Positions 20,832-31,507 of a DNA stretch of 56,533 bases are shown here, one piece after another. The position numbers and the translations under genes are program-made. Every line of letters begins with the position of its first letter. Position 1 is the stretch's first letter. The notes under the pieces were generated by a model. The model ran no database searches and had not been told where the DNA came from. It was given only the letters and a program-made list of their open reading frames with translations. Source of the DNA: Chara braunii (Eukaryota > Streptophyta > Charophyceae > Charales > Characeae). Location: contig BFEA01000140.1 of assembly GCA_003427395.1 (NCBI GenBank), positions 2,917,344 through 2,973,876 on the forward strand. The letters are read 5' to 3'.

Positions 20832-21802
20832 CTACCTGCTCCTGTCCCTCAGACCGCGCCAGACCCAGTCCTCGTCCTGGTCGCCCCAAGGGTCTATGTC
20901 ATCGAAGTCCTCCCAATCCCGATCCTCGGCGTACCACGCAAGATCGTCACCCTCTGGATATACCTGCTGGTAATACTCCTCAACCTCCTCGGTCGAGATG
21001 AGATGGTCCGGTCTCTCCTCACGAGTCTCTGCTAACAGCTGTCCCAATCCAGCTAAATGATCAGTTGGCCTCCGAGCCTCTCTCTCTAGCGCCGTCCAGA
21101 AGGCTAGGGGCTGGTACAGAGAATACAGGTCGGGGCTCCCGGTAGGTACAATGGCCCGCATGAACTCAATCAACTGGAGCCCTCGCTCGCCTACAAGCGG
21201 CCCTGCTACAAACTGCGCATACAGCACCCAGTCCCTGTCAGCATACCCTCGGCAAAGTAGATGTCACCCAGACGCTTAAGTCCCCAAAGCTCCTCTGCCA
21301 CAAAGCACGGAAGTGTCACACGCAGTCGACTGCTAGGATATGGGAAGTGTCCTCCAATTTTCAAGGTCGTCGTCACTCCCCGAACACCCCCGTGCAGCCG
21401 CTGTACTTCGCCCCGCGCGGAGTCCGCTCGGGCCAGTAAAATCCTCCTCGCGCTCTGCTCCTCTCGCCAATGATCGTGCACGATGCCGTGAAAATAGACT
21501 GTGGCTAGCACCTCCCGTGAGTAGTAAATGTGGCCCACTACCTCTATACTAGTCGTGTCTGGTCGTCGCCACCTCTGACTGTCTAGCTCAAACGTCTCGA
21601 TGGCATACGTCCACAAGTGCACGTCTGGGCCCAAGACCGTCGATGACCATCGGCTCTCTATCGCATCCGCGGAAACCCCTCTGGCCGGCAGATGTAGCGA
21701 CACCCTGCTTGGCGCTACTGTCTCCAGAGGCCTAGGCCATCTGGCGTCGTCGATCAGAAGCTCTACTCCACTGACCTGCTCTACCATCGATCCGCTCTCC
21801 AC
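20832..21802 (-). CDS. Unknown tandem domain, copy B
   Basis: Two overlapping frames, 21206-21802 and 20832-21227, joined by one frameshift near 21210. Blocks in order: PSRVSLHLPARGVSADAIES, GPDVHLWTYAIETFE, VVGHIYYSREVLATVYFHG, a charged helix (HWREEQSARRILLARADSA), FPYPSSRLRVTLPCFVAEE, then RGLQLIEFMRAI. It ends in a strongly acidic tail (EEVEEYYQ, then DWEDFDDIDPWGDQDEDW). All blocks have counterparts in copy A in the same order. No known family is recognised. It is probably a protein specific to this lineage of elements, translated before or separately from gag. The role is unknown. Confidence 0.65.
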
Positions 21803-21861
21803 TATCCGCCGATATCAGCAGCTAAGGCTCACTCAACCGCCGCCCTAATGTGCTCAGCCTC

Positions 21862-23009
21862 CTACGCCCGGACTGCTACTTCTATCCTGGGGAAATGGGC
21901 GTCCGTAACGTCAATCTCCTCCTCGTCAACCTCACTCTCTGGGTCGACCCAGTCTGGCTCCCAGGCGTCCTCGTCGTCATCTCGCTCCCAACCCTCGTCG
22001 TCAAACTCGTCCTCGACGCGGTATGGCGCCTGTCCTATAACCTGGTAGTACTCCGCCAACTGATGGCCATATATCAGAGGTCGCCCGGCGTCCTCACTCC
22101 ACCAGCTCCCCCAGTCGTCTGAGAAGAGTCGCCCGATGCAGGTCACGTACTCGGGGCCTGCTCGGAGCTCACGGTCTAACCAATCCCAAACGCACGGAGA
22201 CTGAGCCACTCGTCGTCTATCGAACGGATCAGCTCTATAAGTTGAACCCTCTCGTCACCCCAACGAAGCCCACTGGTCCCGAGCGAATAATAGATGTAGT
22301 CGAGGTCGACAGGCCTTCTCGCCAGGATCTGGAGATCCTGATAGGCTAGATATGTCTCGACCACTCCACCAATACCTCCAAAGACGCTCTCTACTACGAA
22401 CGTCGGAACTATCGCCCGCAAACTCCTAACGCTGTACGGGAAAAACCCGTTCCGGGCTACCTCCAGCTCGCCCGTGATATCTAGAGGAGGACGTCCGTGA
22501 AATAGGGTCAACGGGTCGCTCGAGTCCTCCGCTCGGAAGGCAGCTACCTCGTCCCTCAGGTAATATAACGCCCTGCTAACCACGCCAGTAGTCCCTGTCG
22601 TTGCGAGGCTCAGCACGGCCTCCGTAACTGCGTTTGGTCCTAAGTACAAGTAGCCCCTCACTACGCCGACTCCTTGTCCAGGCTGGTGCACTCTTTGCGC
22701 CCAAAGCCACACGTCCTCGGACAGGATTATGGACCTCCACGCAAACTGGCCGTCAACGTGTCGAACGCTGCGCCCGTGGATCGTGAGCTCCACCAGATCC
22801 CCTTCTATGAGTTCAGGAGGCTGCAAGTCCCAGTCGATGGTGGCTTCATAGACCTCTACTTGCGCTCGCGGCCACATCCAATTGGCAACTAGAGAGAACG
22901 TACCGAGAGGGATGGGTAGAGAAGGTGAAAGACGGTAGAAAAAGGCTTGTCGAATATAAGGAAAATTCGGTAGCGCTTCGCCTCCCTTCGTTGGGAGCCT
23001 CGATATCAC
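21862..23009 (-). CDS. Unknown tandem domain, copy A
   Basis: Frames 22176-23009 (277 codons) and 21862-22209 overlap and together give a full unit with one frameshift. N-terminal hydrophobic segment (LPIPLGTFSLVANWMW), then GDLVELTIHGRSVRHVDG, SEDVWLWAQRVHQ, VVRGYLYLGPNAVTEAVLSL, a helix, NGFFPYSVRSLRAIVPTF, DYIYYSLG, DERVQLIELIRSI, and an acidic Tyr-containing tail (LAEYYQV, then DEFDDEGWERDDDEDAW). It is the first frame after the 5' leader. The best-preserved copy and hence the best query for a family search. The function is not inferable from sequence alone. Confidence 0.65.
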
Positions 23010-24667
23010 GCTGTCAATCTATCTCCTAACTATCCAAGGGACCCCTATGGCGCTACAGGGCGGAGTCCCGGCTCTAAACAAGGCAACAGGCCCTACAGTC
23101 GAGTTCCCTCGAATAGAAGGTGTGTACTCTGTTCGAGGGAACGCCGCTTCCGACTACTCCGGTCACCCCTCAAGAGTGCAAATGTCCTCCCCTACCTAAG
23201 AAACAAAATCAGAAGGCCTTCACCTTCTTTCGCGATTTTCAAAGTCATTTTAATATTTTTTGGGGGATTTTAATGAATTTAAATAAATATAAACCACTTT
23301 TATCTTCTAGAAACCCACTGGCCCTCGAGTACTGCCTAGAGGCATGCAAAGCTTCCCCTAGAGAGCAGTGCGGCAAATGTGTTTCTCTTTCCGCCAATAT
23401 TTTTCTGTATTTAACTCTATTTAATTTACAATAATTTTATTTACATAAGTTACACCCCCTTTCTTATTTTACATACACCTTTATCCCTTGTACATGTCTT
23501 TAGGCAGAATTGCTCGACCTCAAGAGGTCCCCGAAAATTTTGGCAGCACGTCTTCTCCCCCCGTGGGGACCCCCCGTGGGGATAGGGTGTGGCTGAAGGC
23601 CTCAAAATAGCCGCCGAACGAGTATAGCAAAAGGGAAAAATTATCAAAGAAAATTTTAATTTTTAACTAATTTAAAAGTATTTTCTCTAATTATTTTCTA
23701 ATTAATTCGAAATATTTTACAAATTTTCTTGAAAATTGGGCAGCATTTTCCCTCCCCCCATGGGGATGGGGTTCGGGCTTTCCGCCCCTAGCTCAACAAC
23801 CCGAAAGGAAAGACGTCAGAATTTGAAAATAAAACAAAATTTAATTAATCCTTTTTCGTTATTTTTAATATTTCCTTTAATTTAATTCTTCAAAAAGAAA
23901 AAGGCTGAAGAATTAAGAGGACAAAGTATTCCCCGTATATTATCCTACCTCTTCGAGGTTGTTATCCGCCCCAAAACCTTGGATAAGACTTCCCGTAATT
24001 AGGGTTTCCCCTAATTAGGGTTTACCTACTAAGGTTTTGGGGGCTTCGCGCGCAACCACACGCTCTGTTCCAAAACTCGTTCAGTCCCAAAATTTTCCCG
24101 TCAACTTTACTCAAAATTTGCAAAAACTTTGACGAAACACTTTTTATTAATCACTTTTATGGTATTCTACACGAAATTTTTAAAAGAATTAAATATTTAA
24201 TTCTTGTTTTACTTCTTTTTTCTTTGCTGTTACTTACCGTTTTTGCCTCTAACCACCTCCGTTTGCCCCAACCAAGGTATCAAAATGATGGGAAAAATAA
24301 ACCGAGCAGATTTGGTACAAGGAGTTACCTCAAGAAAATGTACCAATTTCCCGCAAAATTTAAAAAAGAAATCTGGAAGTTCCGAGTTAATAATTTGATG
24401 TTCAAAGAAAATTCGTTATCTCGAAATCTGACCATTAGATTTTAGCAAGAAACGTCTCATAACGTTCCCCTTGTCGAGACGTCAAACTTTGGCCATTGTG
24501 TTCTTCGCGAGAAAATGCGCGGATTACGAGATATCTAAAAAAAACTAATTCAAAAAATAATCAAAAACTGAACTAGTCAAGAAAACAAATTAATTAGTGC
24601 ATGGACTAATTAGCCCGCGCACCCCCGTTAATTGGGGAAGGCCGCGGCCTTGGGGGTGCTGCTCCCC
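23010..24667 (-). other. 5' leader of the giant gypsy element
   Basis: About 1.66 kb between the primer-binding site and the first upstream frame. It is AT-rich from 23220 to 24560 with short GC-rich islands (for example CCCCCCGTGGGGACCCCCCG near 23560). No frame over 105 codons and no domain. Packaging or leader signals would be expected here, but none can be named. Confidence 0.6.
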
Positions 24668-24685
24668 TCCCCGGCAACGGCGCCA
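24668..24685 (-). promoter_or_regulatory. Primer-binding site for tRNA-Asp
   Basis: The plus strand reads TCCCCGGCAACGGCGCCA, identical over all 18 bases to the 3' end of plant tRNA-Asp(GUC) including CCA as I know it. The element strand therefore carries the complementary TGGCGCCGTTGCCGGGGA. It sits six bases inside the 5' LTR boundary (24692), as expected for the priming site of minus-strand DNA synthesis. Confidence 0.93.
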
Positions 24686-24691
24686 AAGTTG

Positions 24692-27600
24692 TGAAGAAAC
24701 CCCAGGGAGGGGCACCTGCTGTTCGTTGAAACCAAGAACCACGACGCCTGTCACCTCGCGGCGCCCGCTTCAGCGGTCCTCAGTGTCCAGCAGGGTCGTT
24801 AATTTGCCTTACCTGTCAAATTCCCTGCTCACGAGGAAGTATTAACCCTTCCTTTTTGATCCGCAAAAATGGATCGAATTCATCTTTCTCAATGGAAGGC
24901 TCCCCATTGCCCAACCCAGCTTAGATTATGATTAGGATCCGTTCATACAAGTCTGGTGTTTTGCTTTTGCTCTCTTCACTCTTCATCAACCCAGGGAAAA
25001 CGGAAAATCACACAATTTGAACAACTTCACGATTGAAGACAATATTATTCAAGAATAAAGCAATGAAGGGTAGCTAACTCTCCGATGGCTGATAGAGCAA
25101 ACCAACGAAATCACTTCTCTTGCCCCCTTTTATTTTGTCTTCACCTACACACTTCCTGTGGACTTGTCAGTGGGTCAGGCCGTCAGGCTCACCAATCAGA
25201 TCTGTCAAAATGCCTGTTCACTGGAGTTCAATGAGCCAATCAGTCAGTTTCATTAAACAGGTCTTTCAAAATATGCTGTTCGCAGAGTTCTGCGGCCAAG
25301 CGGTCAAGTGGGGGCAAATATTAAATGAAATAACCCCGCTTGCTCGATAGAAGGCTCAACTTTACTACTATATTTTAAAGACTTACAAAAATCGATTAGC
25401 AAATTTGATTTCCAAGCAGAGCCTGAACCGATCAATTGAACAAAGCTTCTTGATCTCTATAAACACGAGACAGTCCCCTCTGCTCGGATGGGATGAAGCA
25501 GGGGTTTCACAAAATTAAAGTCCGCGGCCTGTCTCTGGCTCGCCTGGCGTCATAGGAGCAGTGTAGAACAGAAATATAGGCCAATGAACAATTACTTTGT
25601 CGTTTTTTTCAAGTGAGCAGTCTTCAGCGGGGAGAGAGCGCAGCTCTCGATTGAATGCCTGTAGCGAGTGACGAGCTGAAAAGTCACGACACTCCTAGCT
25701 TGGCAGTTTCAGACTCATCAACGCTCGTATCACACCTGATTGGGTTCTCACAGAGGTTCGGCTGAGATCAGTTACTACAGATCCTCAGTATTTTCTCCAG
25801 TTCCCCCGTGCCCTCGTGTTATGCCATTACATTACTTTCTGACACATCCCTTTTACCTTCTCCCCCATAAAGGTCACTTAGGCATTCAGACACTTTCCGT
25901 CATGACGACTCCGCAACGGTACGCGTGAGTGGCCAGTCTGAGATAAAGCCAGCACCACTATCGTCCCTTCTGAGTCTTCCCTCTTCGCCCTTCCTCTTCA
26001 CATTCACTCACTGGCGAGTTTAAACTTGACGGGGCCTGAACAATTTCCCGTACCGTTCTGCAGGGAGCGAGCGCCCGGTTCCTTTTTGTTACCCTTTCCC
26101 TGCGAACCCCTCTCTCCCCTTCACTATGCCAGGCTGAGCACGTCCGTTTCATAGAACCCCTCAAAAGCCTCTTTCTCGGACTTTTCCTAGTGTGTGGCCG
26201 CAGTCAGCAGCCCGTGGCCACGTGAAGACATACTTCAGTAATAAATTAACATGACACTATTAAATGTGAAATAACTATAGCATCAGCAATGAATTTAATG
26301 ATGATGATTATATCCTTACCTTGCTTTCCAACAACCCGGGACGGGTTCACACTCGAAAACGCTTGTTGACACTCATCACCTTCGATGTCCTTCTCGAACC
26401 TTCACGAAGTCAATCTCTTCTGCGAACGACGATGAGCGTCTCCGCTGGATTGAATCACCAACGGTAAGCTTAGATCTCACTGTCACGTTTCACTGCATCG
26501 TAAAGACCGCCTCGATAATCTGAGGCAATGTTTGTTGTTTAATCTTCAGCGGAGTCCAGCACTATCATCAACAGCGATACTGCTGTCTCTTTACAGTGAA
26601 CTGGCTCAATCACTCGCGGCAAGTCACCCTTCAGAGAGCCGGTTTATCAACAGGGACAATGGCAAACTTTCTCCCTTCACTCCCACCCACTGCGCGTGAT
26701 TGCGTCAGGACGGCAGTGGGAGGTGGGCGCCTTGTACGCCAAATCCCTTTGCCTGTTCCTCTGCACTCTTCAGAACTGTCACCTCGCATAGGCCGGGCAC
26801 GCCTGACGCACTAACTGTCGCCCCGGCGTGCGCACCTGAGCACCCAATCTTCTCTCGTCTTCCGCTCCTCGTAGCGCTCGTCGGTCAACTGTGTAGGTGC
26901 TACGAACGTCTGGCACACAAGGACGGCTCTGTCCCCTCGCCGCCCGGGTGCTCTCCCCTTCGTTCACCTCTCCTCCTTCGCGCGTAACCACCCTGCTCAT
27001 CCTGCCTGCATCAAACCCCGGGTATCGCTGGGAACGCCTGGCACATTACCCCCAGTCTCTTCCTCCCCGTCCCGTAACCACTCGCGTCTCCATGCTAGAG
27101 CGCCCGCACGACTCGCGCGTCGCGTAACAGAATCACGATAGTTGGTGGTGCACATCTGGCTCACCTCCTCTCTCCCACGAACACTCACTCTTCCTTCACT
27201 CGCTCCCATGAACGCTCACTGCACGTTCACACGCTCCCCCTCATGCGAGTCGTGCCCACGCATAACTGAATCACGGCGCGGGCAGCGTACACCTGCCTCG
27301 CCCGTAGCCAACCGTCGAAGCAGGTCGGGTACCCCATGCACGTCTTCAGACCGCCTGCCCTGCAACCGCCTGCCTTCGTTTGCTAAGCGTCGGGTACACC
27401 TTGCATACCCCCCTTTTCCGTTGCTGGTCTCTCTTATATCCCGTTCGCGCGGCTCCTCTTTGGCTTGGCCGGCTTGCCGCAGAGGGCTGCTCGTTCGGGT
27501 GGCCGGCCTGTGCCAAAAGGAGAGGGTGGAAAACGCAAGGAAGACTCCCCGGGACAAATGTCGTGGCAGATAGCCGTATACCAGTCAGCTCGATAGCCGC

Positions 27601-28702
27601 GGCCGGTCCAAGCATGTGAATCTAGTAGCAAGCCAAGTCGGCGTCAAGCAGTGAACTGCTGCTGTCCCATTTTAACCAGGGTATGATACCAGTGATCTCT
27701 AATGTCGGGCTACCGATTGCCATGCTTGTCCCAGCTTAGCCTCTTTTTCCCTTCGCCCTGAGTTCACCCCCACCACCTGCCTTTCAGTCTCGAGCAAGCG
27801 GACTGCAGCTACCAGGCTTCTATCCTCAGGCTGGCAGCCCGGTCCATCGGCCCATTTCAGGCCATGAATTTGGGTATCCGTTCAGAGGGAGCTCCAGTCG
27901 TGGGCGTACCTGCCGATATAGCCTCTAAATTTGCAGCAATAGACCTCCTCAGTAATCCAGCTCCGAGTACTGGTTTGAGTAACAGGGCTACAGGATTCAA
28001 TCGTAGTGTCCTGACTCCGTATAGAAATTGCCGTTGCCGGCCCAAGGACCATCCTCAACAGAAATGGCAGGCTGCTGTGTCGTACCTTGACCGGGCCTGG
28101 AATAATTCTTTCGAGTTGTCGAGTCGCACCGTGTCAATTCCGAGCTAAGCCCCTACCTGAAACAACCGACTTGATCTGCAGTAGTCAGTACCATACCGAA
28201 ACTGAGCGAGTACCGTCTCGATGTCAAGTCAATACTTAACCCGACGAATGTCAAATACCGTGGAGTGCCGGAGTTCCGTAACAATACCAGTCATGAAAAC
28301 GTGTTGACGTCCAGGCAATACCAAGACTGAAATAAGTCGGAGCCGAACCAATGCCATACCATAGGATGTTACAACCCAGTAAAGACACCGAACCCGAAAT
28401 ATGTCGATGTCGAACCAGCACCCAGCCAGACGAAAGTCGAATGCCGTAGAGTTCCGGAGTTCCGTAATAATACCGAATCTGAAAGTGATACAACGAAGTG
28501 TACCAAGTCGATGCTGATTACCAAACCTGAGCGTGAAGTATGTCGAGTAACGTAGAATATTGCAACCTGGTGATAATACCGAACCTCAGATATGTCCATG
28601 TCGAGCCAATACCGACTCATGTCGATGTCGTGGCATTACCGAACCTGAAAATGATGTCGTGAGGTGTACCATGACGACGTCGAACCAATATCGAGCTTGA
28701 AA
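24692..28702 (-). repeat. 5' LTR of the giant gypsy element, truncated
   Basis: Begins TGAAGAAACC and matches 6121-10172 of the other LTR base for base over long stretches. It stops at TTGAAA (28697-28702), after which sequence becomes plastid accD. About 222 bp of the outer end are missing. Relative to the other LTR it has small deletions (for example 8 bp near 26620) and lacks the 44-bp duplication. Confidence 0.93.
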
Positions 28703-28978
28703 GTCCATTATCCCTAAAGCAACAAGTATCCCATTTAATTTACCAATCCCTGTTTGTACTGCATCGGTGAGACCTGTATGATTTTGATTTTCTTCAAGTC
28801 GCTCTTTATATTTTTGTTGATCCAAAAATCCTAAAATGTCATAGGGTATCATTTTATTATCAATTGGTTGCCAAGTGTCAGGATCAATAAGTAATTCGAT
28901 TCTTTCTATGCTATTCATTTTTAGATGACAACCACATTCTTCACAGATTCGTTGATTTTGTTTAAGAAACTTTACATA
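28697..28978 (-). pseudogene. accD: Plastid accD fragment
   Basis: About 92 codons of the acetyl-CoA carboxylase carboxyltransferase beta subunit, in frame without a stop. They include the last two Cys of the zinc ribbon (RICEECGCHLK), IERIELLIDPDTW and TGLTDAVQTGIGKLNG, ending at GIMDFQ. The full protein is several hundred residues, so most is missing. One end merges with the retrotransposon LTR through a shared TTGAAA. The other is fused to infA, which is not its neighbour in plastid genomes I know. In a plastid it would help make malonyl-CoA; here it is a transferred relic. Confidence 0.92.
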
Positions 28979-29157
28979 TAAGGACTACGTTCCACTTTCA
29001 CCCTATCTCCTGGTAAGATTCTTGTATAATTTTTTCTAATTTTACCAGATATATGAGTAAGTACTTCACAACCATTGTCTAAACAAACACGAAACATAGC
29101 ATTAGGAAGAGATTCTGTAACTAATCCTTCAATTTCTATAAGATTTTGCTTACTCAT
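28972..29157 (-). pseudogene. infA: Plastid infA (IF-1) fragment
   Basis: Starts [20 protein letters not shown] and runs through [20 protein letters not shown] to [15 protein letters not shown], then stops at the junction with accD. Plastid IF-1 is about 77 residues; about 60 remain, covering most of the OB fold but not the last strand. The N-terminus is intact. A rearranged plastid insertion rather than a working gene. Confidence 0.93.
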
Positions 29158-29747
29158 ATTTTTTTTATTCTTGATTGAAAAATTGATTACAATTTGTATA
29201 TTTATTCATCAAAGTTTCTTCAGTGAAATTTTGATCCAAAATTATTTTATTTGCAAGTAAAGTAGTGAAAGGATGTTTTCTATCAATAGTGTGATAATTC
29301 ATTTTGTACGAACAAAATGTACCATTTATACATATATCTATTTTTACTAAATTACTTATAAATTATATACAATAGATGTATACTAAAAAGAATATAGGTA
29401 TAAATATAGGAGCTATAAATATANAAAATTGATCACACTATTGATAAATTGATTTAATTTTATTACATGAATTCTATATTATGTAAATTAAGAATGGAAT
29501 CAATTTTGTTGAACTAGAACCGAGGATAAATAATAGAATAAATACACTGAGTATTTATCCAAGAATACCNTCATTCAAAGAGTCTGCTATTGAATCTCAA
29601 TTTCTAATAAAAAATACATTATTCCATCCGTCAACAATAAAATAAAAAAATATATTAAATAGAGATCAGATATATTACTCTTTAAAAAATGAATAATTAT
29701 TCATTCTATAAAGAGTAATATATCTGATTTCTATTTAATATTTTTTT
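29158..29747. other. Plastid-type AT-rich spacer with a long hairpin
   Basis: Very AT-rich sequence between infA and rps8 fragments, with Ns at 29424 and 29570. The arms 29657-29696 and 29697-29736 are nearly perfect inverted repeats (GAGATCAGATATATTACTC against GAGTAATATATCTGATTTC), like the stem-loops that end plastid transcripts. Confidence 0.7.
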
Positions 29748-30041
29748 TCACCATATATAGCATAAAACTTCTCCTCCAATTTTGCGTTGCCGAGCTTGGC
29801 GATCCGTTATTATCCCTTGAGAAGTTGAAAGTATAACGACACCCATGCCTNCCATCACTTTAGGTATATCTTGATAGCTAGAGTAACTNCTTAAACCAGG
29901 TTTGCTAATCCGTCTTAAAGTAGTTATATATGGTTCACGTGCTTGTCCTTGATATTTTAATGTTAAAGTTAATAAATAATAATTCTTATCAGAAATAACA
30001 TCTTCACGAAAATTTTCTATAAATTCTTCTCGATGAAGGAT
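29748..30041 (-). pseudogene. rps8: Plastid rps8 C-terminal fragment
   Basis: Reads on the minus strand from [14 protein letters not shown] through [20 protein letters not shown] and [20 protein letters not shown] to EVLCYIW and a TGA stop. This is the C-terminal three quarters of plastid ribosomal protein S8, including the conserved end. Two Ns (29852, 29889) interrupt it. The N-terminus is lost at a foldback junction with the odpB fragment. Confidence 0.93.
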
Positions 30042-30062
30042 TTATAGAAAATTTTCGTGAAG
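30002..30062. repeat. 23-bp inverted repeat at the rps8/odpB junction
   Basis: Arms 30002-30024 and 30040-30062 are perfect reverse complements (CTTCACGAAAATTTTCTATA on the left arm) around a 15-base loop. The left arm is rps8 coding sequence; the right arm is the same rps8 segment inverted and joined to odpB. Confidence 0.95.
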
Positions 30063-30345
30063 TTGTATAAGTAAGTATAGTAATTTGATTTCCTGATCGT
30101 ACTAATTCAGCTTTTTCAAGAGGAACTAAGTACTCTTTCTCTGGTATATTCTCCTTAATATTGTAAAGAAGAACATGTTCAAAAAAAAGAATTGGATTTT
30201 CACTGCGAATAGCTGATTTAATTAAACCTTTAACATTATAAGGAGTAGAACAAGATACGATCTGAAGTCCTGACACTGATTGAAAATAAGATTTTAAACT
30301 TTGAGAATGTTCAGCACCTAATTGTCTTCCTACTAGTATTTGCTC
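30063..30345 (-). pseudogene. odpB: Plastid-type odpB (PDH E1 beta) fragment
   Basis: On the minus strand: [20 protein letters not shown], then [38 protein letters not shown] and [15 protein letters not shown]. These are conserved stretches of the pyruvate dehydrogenase E1 beta subunit, about 95 codons of some 325. It is AT-rich like the surrounding plastid fragments, which favours a plastid rather than nuclear origin. odpB is plastid-encoded in red algae and some streptophyte or green algae, and absent from land-plant plastomes as far as I know. Confidence 0.88.
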
Positions 30346-31014
30346 TTTTCTTATATAAGAATAAATAAAAAAGAATTTAGAAAAATAAATATTTTCTGAT
30401 TGATTAGCATATAACTGATATGAATCTTACTTGATTGAATTGATAGATAGAGCATTATCTAATACAATACAATGATAAATAAACAGAATCTTGTAATAGA
30501 TACAATGTTAGAATAGTATGAATATGAGATATTAAAGAATATTCTATTAGAGAAATTTCTTCTTTTATTTATTCATATTGAAATCAATAGAATCTCAAAT
30601 ATGCTATTTTTTTTTTTTTTATTTGATTACTAATTCAATTCATCAAATAAAAATAATGCTCTATCTCATTTACTTTATTGAATTTATTGTATTGTAATTG
30701 CTTGTAATTACTTACAATATTTACATATAATTCATACAATTATTTAAAATATTTGCATATAATATGTATGTATTCATATTCATATTATTTTTTATATAAA
30801 TTGAAATAGAAGAACTAGAAATAAAAATTAGAAGTAAATGAATATATAAATATAAAAATTCACAAAATCACAATATTTACAATAAACAATTTGAGTCTAT
30901 TTACAATACTTGTTCTAAACATATTTTGTATGGTATAAACATCAAGATCATATTATAGATATCCAATATATGATAATTATCATTATAATAATAATTATCA
31001 TATTGTATATCTTT
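30346..31014. other. AT-rich, probably plastid-derived spacer
   Basis: Over 80 percent A+T by eye, without a recognisable gene. An inverted repeat lies at about 30959-31012 (ATATGATAATTATCA against ATAATTATCATATTG). The plastid-like composition ends where the ribozyme-bearing repeat begins. Confidence 0.55.
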
Positions 31015-31082
31015 CACAAACAGAACTGCTTGGTAAACCGTAGGCAGAGAGAGAGAAGAGGACAAGAAACGAGAGACTGTGA

Positions 31083-31140
31083 CAAACTGTTTCGTCGGAG
31101 TTTCACCAACTCATCAGGAGGCTGAACCCTCAACAGTCTG
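31083..31140 (-). ncRNA. Type III hammerhead ribozyme, apparently intact
   Basis: 58 nt on the minus strand. In order: stem III arm CAGACTG; UU before the cut; stem I GAGG with loop GTTCAG and CCTC; core CTGATGA; stem II GTTGG with loop TGAAACT and CCGAC; core GAAA; stem III arm CAGTTTG. Stem III gives seven pairs (one G-U), stem II five (one U-G), stem I four. All invariant core bases are present, and the cleavage site is of the GUH type (GUU). Cleavage is predicted between 31132 and 31131. Only pairing and core identity are shown; activity is not proven. Confidence 0.85.
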
Positions 31141-31507
31141 CAGAATCCCCTCACTAATTACACTGTAAATGATAATCTACCTTAACCAAAATCAAAGTAG
31201 ATTATCACTCACCCACACCAGATGAAACACTCTACAGACTGTTGGTTCACACCCCATCACAAGCCAACAAAACATCCACGGAACAAAGAAAGGTCTGTCA
31301 CAGCCAAAAAATACACTCTAGACACGCCGCTGGCACTAGAGGCACAGCATGGCCGCCTAGTAACGGCCCCGACCACTGCCGCTCGACCTGACCGGAAAAA
31401 ACCGTAGCAGGAAGCTAGCGAAGTCGTAGCATATATCGTCACAAACAGAACTGCCCGGTAAACCGTAGGCAGAGAGAGAGACGAGGACACCAAACGAGGG
31501 GCTGTGA

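Larger units (their letters stand above)
6121..28702 (-). mobile_element. Giant Ty3/gypsy LTR retrotransposon (about 22.8 kb if complete)
   Basis: Two directly repeated LTRs (6121-10394 and 24692-28702) flank a 14.3-kb internal region read on the minus strand. The order in element direction is: 5' LTR, tRNA-Asp primer-binding site, 1.6-kb leader, about 5 kb of tandem unknown frames, gag with zinc knuckle and protease, reverse transcriptase, RNase H, integrase, polypurine tract, 3' LTR. The order RT-RH-IN marks Ty3/gypsy. Very long LTRs, a tRNA-Asp primer and reading frames before gag recall plant Tat/Ogre/Athila-type elements. Assignment to any of these is inference. Pol has several frameshifts, and the 5' LTR lost about 220 bp where plastid DNA is joined, so the element is dead. 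A target-site duplication cannot be tested because one end is missing. Confidence 0.93.

Noticed and set aside
28972-29157. infA as a functional gene transferred to the nucleus
   Set aside because: The C-terminus is lost at the accD junction, no transit peptide or intron is visible, and the flanking plastid pieces are all broken.
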